From: Chitinophagaceae bacterium
GTDB taxonomy: Bacteria; Bacteroidota; Bacteroidia; Chitinophagales; Chitinophagaceae
NCBI GenBank assembly: GCA_947447825.1
Contig: CANFLL010000032.1
Location: 1 to 41,405 of the forward strand
Direction: 5' to 3'
DNA: 41,405 bases
Shown piece after piece: positions 36,801 through 41,405 of this stretch. Each line of letters starts with the position of its first letter. Position 1 is the first letter of the stretch. Made by a program: the position numbers and the translations under genes. Below the pieces are notes generated by a model. The model made no database searches. It worked only from the letters and a program-made list of their open reading frames with translations, and was not told the DNA's origin.

Positions 36801-37443
36801 TGGATGGGCTTATGATATTGGTTCTTCTGGTTTAGATCATGTATTGGCAAGCGGAAGAAATGTAAATATATTGGTGTTGGATACGGAGGTTTATAGTAAT
36901 ACTGGCGGTCAATCATCCAAAGCTACGCCTACTGCCGCCACTGCTAAGTTTGCCTCAGCTGGTAAACGTGTGGGCAAGAAAGATTTGGCTTTACAAGCTA
37001 TTTCTTATGGTAATGTATATGTAGCGCAAGTTTCAATGGGTGCCAATCCGCAGCAAACGCTGTTGGCTATGCGTGAAGCAGAGGCTTATGATGGTCCGTC
37101 TTTAATTCTAGCCTACAGTCATTGCATTGCGCATGGCATTGATATGACCAAAGGATTACATCAGCAAAACCTAGCAGTTAAAAGTGCTTATTGGCCATTG
37201 CTTCGTTATAATCCTGGTTTAAGAATGGCAAATAGCAATCCTTTTGTATTAGATTCTCCTCGCCCTACCATTTCTCTAAAGGATTATGCCTATAATGAAT
37301 TAAGGTATAAGAACTTAGAAAAAGCCAATCCAACCGAGGCCGCTTATTTGATGCAGAAAGCCCAGGAATTAGTGGATTTAAGGTGGCAGACTTACGAAAA
37401 CATGAATGGCTGGAAGGCAGAGGCATTTGCTCCAGTTATGTAG
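33880..37443 (+). CDS. nifJ: Pyruvate:ferredoxin (flavodoxin) oxidoreductase
   Basis: A 1,187-residue single-chain PFOR that oxidatively decarboxylates pyruvate to acetyl-CoA and CO2 while reducing ferredoxin or flavodoxin. N-terminal pyruvate-binding domains start with DGNEAAASIAYRVNEVCAIYPITPSS. The ferredoxin-like domain has Cys693, 696, 699, 703 and Cys749, 752, 755, 759. The proximal cluster ligands Cys823, Cys826, Cys851 and Cys1082 match the Desulfovibrio enzyme (812, 815, 840, 1071) at a constant offset. The thiamine diphosphate motif starts at GDGWAYDIG (974) and ends with YSNTGGQ. All cofactor residues are present, so the enzyme should be active. It is oxygen-sensitive in most organisms, which points to micro-oxic or fermentative growth. 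Confidence 0.97.
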   Translation: MKLIKTIDGNEAAASIAYRVNEVCAIYPITPSSTMAELCDEWNALGLKNIWGNIPDVIQMQSEGGAAGTVHGALQAGTMTTTFTASQGLMLMLPNMYKIAGELTSTVFHVAARSLAAQGLSIFGDHSDVMAARMTGFALLSSNNVQEAHDLALILQASTLEARLPFIHFFDGFRTSHEVSKINMLSDDDVRFMIDDELIIAHRRRALNPDHPFIRGTAQNPDVYFQARETVNLYYDKIPSIVQTQMDKFAGLTGRQYKLVEYTGAEDADSAIVIMGSGAETANETALVLAAKGEKVAVINVRLYRPFPSEQLLAALPATIKKIAVLDRTKEPGADGEPLYKDVMTSLTEAYSAGNLETLPKITGGRYGLSSKEFTPAMVKAVFDELKKDKPKNHFTIGINDDVSFTSLDYDPDYELEQEGMTTALFYGLGADGTVSANKNSIKIIGENTDLFAQGYFVYDSKKSGSQTVSHLRFGKLPVKAPYLISKANFIACHVFNFVQKISILDKAKQGGVFLLNSPYSKDEVWNHLPAPVQKDLIEKRLKFYVIDASEVAEKTGMGNRTNTIMQTCFFALSGVLPQAESIEKIKYAIKKTYSKKGQAIIDLNFNAVDQALNHLHEVTVPATVSTKTDFPLTVSLDAPEFVQLVTAEMMKGNGDNLPVSMMPNDGTYPSGTTQWEKRNVSDTIAIWDAETCIQCGNCSFVCPHSVIRAKFYNQDVLANAPEGFPSAKISARGFPETRYTLQVYAEDCTGCTLCVDACPAFNLADNTKKAINMGDKTPILEREKENIKFFESISFNDRSKVDFSSVRGTQFLEPLFEFSGACAGCGETPYIKILTQLFGDRLMVANATGCSSIYGGNLPTTPWTKNKDGKGPAWSNSLFEDNAEFGLGMRVAADKHLAVAKDFLEQIKPEVGEELINDILHAPQLTESQLMIQRLRVEKLTHRLQELNTPLAKQLLSVAEHLVRRTVWLIGGDGWAYDIGSSGLDHVLASGRNVNILVLDTEVYSNTGGQSSKATPTAATAKFASAGKRVGKKDLALQAISYGNVYVAQVSMGANPQQTLLAMREAEAYDGPSLILAYSHCIAHGIDMTKGLHQQNLAVKSAYWPLLRYNPGLRMANSNPFVLDSPRPTISLKDYAYNELRYKNLEKANPTEAAYLMQKAQELVDLRWQTYENMNGWKAEAFAPVM

Positions 37444-37454
37444 AACCTAACTTG

Positions 37455-37487
37455 CCCTATAAGGGTTTCAGACCCTTATAGGGTTTT
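37455..37487 (+). terminator. Terminator after nifJ
   Basis: CCCTATAAGGGT (37455-37466) pairs with ACCCTTATAGGG (37472-37483) around TTCAG and is followed by TTTT. It lies 12 bp past the nifJ stop. The haemoglobin gene begins 32 bp later, so it may be expressed by read-through or from its own promoter. Confidence 0.75.
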
Positions 37488-37519
37488 AATCCATTACAGG
37501 GGTGTTTATAAAATAAAAT

Positions 37520-37891
37520 ATGAGAGATATAGAGAATAGGGAGGATATAATCCTTTTGGTGAATACGTTTTACGACGATGTAAAAGCGGATAAAACCATC
37601 GGAGACATTTTTAACAAGGTAGTTGCGGTAAATTGGGATGAACATCTACCCAAAATGTACGACTTCTGGGAAGGTATTTTATTGGGGGGAGGTGCTTTTA
37701 AAGGAAATCCGATGCAGGCTCATATTGCTTTAAGTAAACAAACAGAAATGGGTAAAGAACAATTTGATGCTTGGCAAACCATCTGGAATAAAACAATCGA
37801 CTCACTATTTGAAGGTGATAAGGCTATTGAAGCAAAAACGAGGGCTAATAATATTGCGCAACTAATGTTATATAAAATTCAAACGGCATAA
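37520..37891 (+). CDS. Group III truncated haemoglobin
   Basis: A 123-residue 2-on-2 globin of the truncated haemoglobin group III type (trHbP). FYDDV near residue 17 includes the distal Tyr18. NWDEHLPKMYDFWEGILLGG (38-57) is the conserved E-helix region. GNPMQAHIALS carries the proximal His68. The QFDAWQTIW segment (usually HF in the family) is conserved except for the Gln. Such globins bind O2 or NO in the cytosol and have been linked to NO or oxygen handling under micro-oxic conditions. The position next to nifJ suggests that it protects or accompanies the oxygen-sensitive pyruvate enzyme, which is inference. Confidence 0.92.
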   Translation: MRDIENREDIILLVNTFYDDVKADKTIGDIFNKVVAVNWDEHLPKMYDFWEGILLGGGAFKGNPMQAHIALSKQTEMGKEQFDAWQTIWNKTIDSLFEGDKAIEAKTRANNIAQLMLYKIQTA

Positions 37892-37988
37892 TGATAAGTA
37901 GTAATAAGAAATCAATTTATCTTTAGCGTATAGAAACTTGACAAAAGAAGGGTCGTTATCTATATTTTATCTTTATCTGAAAAACAAG

Positions 37989-38019
37989 AAGGGCAGCAAT
38001 CTGATTTAATGCTGCCCTT
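37989..38019. terminator. Bidirectional rho-independent terminator
   Basis: AAGGGCAGCA (37989-37998) pairs with TGCTGCCCTT (38010-38019). A T-rich run follows on the plus strand (TTCTTTT) and on the minus strand (CTTGTTTTT). It serves the converging haemoglobin and leuB genes. Confidence 0.85.
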
Positions 38020-38075
38020 TTCTTTTATCAATAAGTAAACCTTTTTCGATTACTAATTATGCAAAAGTTAATCAA

Positions 38076-39146
38076 CTAAAGGAACTTCAATACTTCAGCA
38101 CCCATTGCTGCTGTACCTAAAATTTTGTCGGCAGGAGTTTTAGCATCTGCAATATCACGTGTACGGTATCCTTCTTTCAATACCTTATCAACAGCAGAGA
38201 TAACTAGTTCAGACTCTTCTTTCATGCCAAAAGAAATATCCAACAACAATGCAGCAGATAAAATAGAAGCCAAAGGATTAGCTACTCCCATACCAGTAAT
38301 ATCGTGTGCAGAACCATGGATAGGTTCGTAAACACCAGTGCCATCACCAATTGAAGCAGAAGCCAACATTCCCATTGAACCCGCAATTTGAGAAGCTTCG
38401 TCCGTTAATATATCACCAAACAAGTTTGCAGTAACTACTACATCAAATTGTTTGGGGTCTTTAATCAACATCATCGCACAAGAATCTACAAACTGATGGG
38501 TTACAGTAACTTCAGGATATTCTAGTGCTACTTTTTGAACCACTTCACGCCATAACCTACTTGTTTCTAACACATTTGCCTTATCAACCGACATCAATTT
38601 TTTACCACGAGTCATTGCCGCTTCAAAAGCCCTACGTGCAATACGCTCCACTTCGAAACGACTGTATTCGGCAATATCATACGCTGTATCGCCATCGTTT
38701 TTACGTCCTTTTTCCCCAAAGTAGATATCGCCAGTCAATTCACGAAAGAAAAGGATGTCTGCACCCTTTAGGATTTCGGGCTTAATGCTAGAAGCTGATA
38801 ATAACTCATCAAATAATTTGATAGGTCGAAGGTTGGCATATAAACCAAGTTCCTTTCGCATCTTCAACAACCCTTGCTCTGGACGAACCTTTGCACTTGG
38901 ATCATTATCATATTTTGGATGACCAACCGCACCGAACAACACGGCATCAGAAGCTTTCATTTTAGCTAATGTTTCATCTGGCAAAGGATTGCCAGTAGCC
39001 TCAATAGCCACGTGACCAATAAGCGCCTCATCATAAGTAAACTCATGACCAAACTTGGCTGCTATCTTATCCAATACTAGTTTACCTACAGCGGTAACTT
39101 CTTGTCCTATTCCATCTCCTGGAACAATTAGAATGTTTTTTTTCAT
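38076..39146 (-). CDS. leuB: 3-isopropylmalate dehydrogenase
   Basis: A 356-residue decarboxylating dehydrogenase that converts 3-isopropylmalate to 2-oxoisocaproate in leucine synthesis using NAD+. The N-terminal IVPGDGIGQEV, the substrate loop FRELTGDIYFGEKGR, SVDKANVLETSRLWREVV with its catalytic Lys, and the metal-binding DILTDEASQIAGSMGML are all present. GDGTGVYEPIHGSAHDITGMGVANPLASI is the NAD-binding end. Length is normal. It is the last gene of the leucine group here; the S23-family gene stands between it and the LeuA2-like gene. Confidence 0.97.
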   Translation of the reverse strand: MKKNILIVPGDGIGQEVTAVGKLVLDKIAAKFGHEFTYDEALIGHVAIEATGNPLPDETLAKMKASDAVLFGAVGHPKYDNDPSAKVRPEQGLLKMRKELGLYANLRPIKLFDELLSASSIKPEILKGADILFFRELTGDIYFGEKGRKNDGDTAYDIAEYSRFEVERIARRAFEAAMTRGKKLMSVDKANVLETSRLWREVVQKVALEYPEVTVTHQFVDSCAMMLIKDPKQFDVVVTANLFGDILTDEASQIAGSMGMLASASIGDGTGVYEPIHGSAHDITGMGVANPLASILSAALLLDISFGMKEESELVISAVDKVLKEGYRTRDIADAKTPADKILGTAAMGAEVLKFL

Positions 39147-39154
39147 TTTTTTAC

Positions 39155-39265
39155 TTTAGGGAAAGAGGAAAGGAGGATAAGAGGGAAAGAGTTTTGTGGA
39201 GAGTTGAGAAATTTAGGATATTTCTTACCCTATTTCCCTCCTTGCCTAAATCCTCTTTCCCTCTC
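39155..39265. repeat. Purine/pyrimidine-rich inverted repeat flanking the S23-family gene
   Basis: AGGGAAAGAGGAAAGGAGGA (39169-39188) faces TTTCCCTCCTTGCC and CCTCTTTCCCTCTC (39232-39265). A related CT-rich stretch follows on the far side of the gene (39660-39712, CTTATCCTATCTCCTCATATC-like words). Together they bracket the four-helix-bundle gene. Confidence 0.6.
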
Positions 39266-39273
39266 TTCTATGC

Positions 39274-39639
39274 TTAATTCTCTTTCAATTTTTGAATTAT
39301 TACGTATAAAATTTTATCAATCTCCGTGCATAAACCAATTGTTTCTCTGTAAGGAGACTCAATGATGTATTTCAGTTGAAAAGAAATCTCTACCTGTGTT
39401 TGAAGTTCATACAAAGAACCTACAGAAATATGAAGGAATCTAATATAATCTCCTGTAGAGTGCCTCCCGTATCCTTCGGCAATGTTGCTAGGTATAGAAA
39501 CTGCACTTCTTCTCATTTGACTTGATAATCCAAACAGTTCCTCTCTAGGATATATCTGCGTTACCAAGTATATTTTCTTTACTAATTCTATGGATTTCTG
39601 CCAAACGATTAAATCTCGATAACTTTTTATCAGTGACAT
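39274..39639 (-). CDS. Four-helix-bundle protein, S23 (rRNA intervening-sequence) family
   Basis: A 121-residue all-helical protein. SYRDLIVWQKSIELVKKIYLVT (helix 1), LSSQMRRSAVSIPSNIAEGYGR (the most conserved block, with IPSNIAEG), FLHISVGSLYELQTQVEISF (helix 3) and a C-terminal helix define the S23/bAvd-like four-helix-bundle family. Members are found as single genes inside 23S rRNA intervening sequences, beside diversity-generating retroelements, and scattered through Bacteroidota genomes; molecular function is unknown. Here it interrupts the leucine genes, 127 bp from leuB and 73 bp from the LeuA2-like gene, and is flanked by CT/GA-rich repeats. No reverse transcriptase or rRNA is nearby. 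Confidence 0.92.
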   Translation of the reverse strand: MSLIKSYRDLIVWQKSIELVKKIYLVTQIYPREELFGLSSQMRRSAVSIPSNIAEGYGRHSTGDYIRFLHISVGSLYELQTQVEISFQLKYIIESPYRETIGLCTEIDKILYVIIQKLKEN

Positions 39640-39712
39640 ACTCTCTTTTTATTTGATAAATCCAATCCCTTGCCTCACTCTTATCCTATCTCCTCATATC
39701 CTACTTGCCTAT

Positions 39713-41236
39713 CTATATCGTATTCAGCATCTTCTCGGTAGCTTTAATTGCAGCAACCGTTTGATCGCTATCCAATCCCCTAGTCTTAAATTCTTTTCCT
39801 TTATAAAGCCAAGTAATAATTGTTTCGCACAATGCATCAGACTTACCACCGGGAGGAATGCGAACTGTATAATCTGTCAATAATGGCAACTCTACTTTCT
39901 TTTGCTTATAAATCTTCTTTAGGGCATTTACAAAAGCATCATACTGACCATCGCCCTGCGCATGTTCCTCAAACTTTTCGCCATCTATAACTATTTCTAA
40001 GGTAACAGAAGGATTAAGATTCTTAGAATGTGTCAAAACATAATTGGTAATCTGAACCTTTGCCTCAATAGAGTTGCTGTCTAATACATCAGAAATTATA
40101 TAAGGCAAATCAGCTTGGGTAACCATTTCTTTTCTGTCACCCAATTCAATGATTCGTTGGGTAACTTTCTTTAGGTCAGCATCACTAAGCTTGATGCCCA
40201 ATTGTTGTAGGTTGTTCTCTATATTGGCCTTGCCACTTGTTTTACCAAGCGCATATTTGCGTTGACGACCAAAACGCTCGGGCATCAAATCATTATAATA
40301 AAGGTTATTTTTCTTATCACCGTCAGCATGAATACCCGCAGTTTGTGTAAATACATTCTCACCAACAACAGGCTTATTCGCAGAAATCCTAAAGCCAGAG
40401 AAAGTCTCTACCAACTTACTTACAGTGTATAATGACTTTTCTACAACGCTTGTTTTTACTTGAGGTAGGTAGTCGTTCATCACCGCAACTGCACTTGCCA
40501 ATGGAGCATTTCCTGCTCTTTCACCCATTCCGTTAATGGTTAGGTGTAAGCCTTTTGCACCTGCTTTCACGGCTTCCAATACATTGGCGGTACTTAAATC
40601 GTAGTCGTTATGCGCATGAAAGTCGAAATGTAATTGCGGGTAACGGGCAACCAGTTCGGAGATATAAGTAAATGTTTCAGAAGGAATCAGTATGCCCAAA
40701 GTATCTGGCAACAGAACGCGTTTGATGGGTTGCGTAGCCAAGAAATCTATGTATTGCAACACATATTCCTTAGAGTTACGCATACCATTACTCCAATCTT
40801 CAAGGTATATATTGCAGTCAATTCCCTTTTCGTTTGCAAGGGCAATTACCATGGCTACATCAGCGAAGTGTTCTTCCGGTTTCTTTTTAAGTTGATGGGT
40901 AAGATGGTTTAAAGAGCCTTTGGTAAGTAGGTTCATCACTTTAGCACCAGATTCTACCATCCATTTTACAGAAGTTTCTCCATCCACAAATGTCAATACT
41001 TCTATCTTATCAAGAAATCCGTTTTCGGCAGCCCAAGCTGTAATCTTTTTTACGGCCTGAAACTCCCCTTCCGAAACACGTGCAGAAGCAATCTCAATCC
41101 TATCAACCTTCACTTCGTTTAATAATAACTGTGCGATGGTCAATTTCTCTGATGCAGAAAAAGATACTCCACTCATCTGTTCACCATCCCTCAGGGTGGT
41201 GTCCATTATTTCTATGTGACGTTGTTTGTTCTTCAA
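39713..41236 (-). CDS. LeuA2-type 2-isopropylmalate synthase / (R)-citramalate synthase-like
   Basis: A 507-residue DRE-TIM acyltransferase that condenses acetyl-CoA with a 2-oxoacid. The DRE motif is IMDTTLRDGEQMSG (R16, D17). Zinc ligands fit H207 and H209 in HAHNDYDLS, and NGMGERAGNAPLAS is the conserved loop. A LeuA_dimer regulatory domain fills residues about 380-507, suggesting feedback control by leucine or isoleucine. The sequence is of the divergent Bacteroidota type that accompanies leuB and leuCD, where the substrate may be 2-oxoisovalerate (leucine) or pyruvate (citramalate, isoleucine). Context favours leucine. The 58-bp palindrome lies just upstream. Confidence 0.87.
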   Translation of the reverse strand: MKNKQRHIEIMDTTLRDGEQMSGVSFSASEKLTIAQLLLNEVKVDRIEIASARVSEGEFQAVKKITAWAAENGFLDKIEVLTFVDGETSVKWMVESGAKVMNLLTKGSLNHLTHQLKKKPEEHFADVAMVIALANEKGIDCNIYLEDWSNGMRNSKEYVLQYIDFLATQPIKRVLLPDTLGILIPSETFTYISELVARYPQLHFDFHAHNDYDLSTANVLEAVKAGAKGLHLTINGMGERAGNAPLASAVAVMNDYLPQVKTSVVEKSLYTVSKLVETFSGFRISANKPVVGENVFTQTAGIHADGDKKNNLYYNDLMPERFGRQRKYALGKTSGKANIENNLQQLGIKLSDADLKKVTQRIIELGDRKEMVTQADLPYIISDVLDSNSIEAKVQITNYVLTHSKNLNPSVTLEIVIDGEKFEEHAQGDGQYDAFVNALKKIYKQKKVELPLLTDYTVRIPPGGKSDALCETIITWLYKGKEFKTRGLDSDQTVAAIKATEKMLNTI

Positions 41237-41275
41237 TTATGATTAAATTGATTTGAATGATTGAATGATTGAGAA

Positions 41276-41333
41276 AGTTATACGTTGTAAGTAGTACGTT
41301 TTACGTAAAACGTACTACTTACAACGTATAACT
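41276..41333. repeat. Perfect 58-bp palindrome without a loop
   Basis: Each arm is 29 bp (41276-41304 and 41305-41333) and complementarity is complete, including the centre TTTTACGTAAAA. It lies in the gap between the probable leuD stop (41335) and the LeuA2-like ATG (41236). Confidence 0.92.
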
Positions 41334-41334
41334 C

Positions 41335-41405
41335 TTAAACCGCTTTCGCTTCCGCAAACGTAAGAATCTCTTCTTTCATGGCTTGTAGATAATCAATATC
41401 ATCAA
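41335..41405 (-). CDS. leuD: 3' end of a probable 3-isopropylmalate dehydratase small subunit
   Basis: Only the last 22 complete codons plus a partial one are in the window; the rest lies beyond 41405. They read DDIDYLQAMKEEILTFAEAK followed by AV and a stop. The I(D)YLxxxKxEIxxF pattern resembles the C-terminus of Bacteroidota LeuD as I recall it, and a leuD-leuA2-leuB order is common in this phylum. The assignment depends mainly on context and could be another gene. Confidence 0.55.
   Translation of the reverse strand, partial: DDIDYLQAMKEEILTFAEAKAV

Overview
The window looks like chromosomal DNA of an AT-rich member of the Bacteroidota, most likely a Chitinophagaceae-type bacterium. Two proteins end in type IX secretion (T9SS type A) sorting domains, one small protein ends in a PID-CTERM-like sorting tail, and other family markers are the oligoendopeptidase, the zinc-dependent metalloprotease with HEVGHTLGLRH, the ECF sigma/anti-sigma pair and the GH88/PL6 lyases. 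Promoter-like TAnnTTTG boxes are present and Shine-Dalgarno sites are largely absent. The genus assignment is inference. I saw no tRNA, rRNA, transposase or CRISPR array.

Layout. 1-960: gene-poor, with interspersed palindromic repeats and a 21-bp tandem array. 961-4187 (+): M3 oligoendopeptidase, hotdog acyl-CoA thioesterase, AlkA-type DNA glycosylase. 4324-11736 (-): a uronate-polysaccharide degradation cluster (alginate-lyase-domain protein, esterase, two PL6 lyases of which one is T9SS-sorted, and a GH88 hydrolase) with no SusC/SusD in view. 12037-13299 (-): CNNM/CBS/CorC membrane protein. 13573-16423 (-): ECF sigma factor, membrane anti-sigma-like protein and a secreted DUF4097-like protein. 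16950-26088 (-): a giant 2,927-residue T9SS surface protein and an 80-residue PID-CTERM-like protein. 26715-29273 (+): secreted metalloprotease. 29421-30869 (-): asnS. 31034-31519 (+): GNAT acetyltransferase. 32162-37891 (+): GltD-like/ferredoxin flavoprotein, pyruvate:ferredoxin oxidoreductase (nifJ) and a group III truncated haemoglobin. 38076-41405 (-): leucine-biosynthesis genes (leuB, a LeuA2-like synthase, the 3' end of a probable leuD) with a four-helix-bundle S23-family gene inserted among them.

How the genes work together. The lyase cluster should depolymerise an alginate- or glucuronan-like, perhaps acetylated, polymer: endolytic cleavage outside the cell by the T9SS-anchored PL6, then processing by the second PL6, the alginate-lyase-domain enzyme, the esterase and the unsaturated glucuronyl hydrolase. 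The nifJ neighbourhood handles pyruvate/ferredoxin/NAD(P)H electron transfer, and the haemoglobin may deal with O2 or NO.

The most unusual signal is intergenic. Five separate gaps (577-762, 7732-7941, 16682-16723, 26405-26614, 31621-31809) carry tandem arrays whose unit is exactly 21 bp, yet the unit sequence differs at every locus. Other intergenic families are CTTTGTG/CACAAAG imperfect palindromes, 7-bp AAAGTCG-type heptads (7 x 3 = 21), a gapless 58-bp perfect palindrome and a bulged 26-bp hairpin framed by direct repeats. A perfect 18-bp LacI-type palindrome upstream of the giant protein has a 15/18 relative upstream of the lyase cluster.
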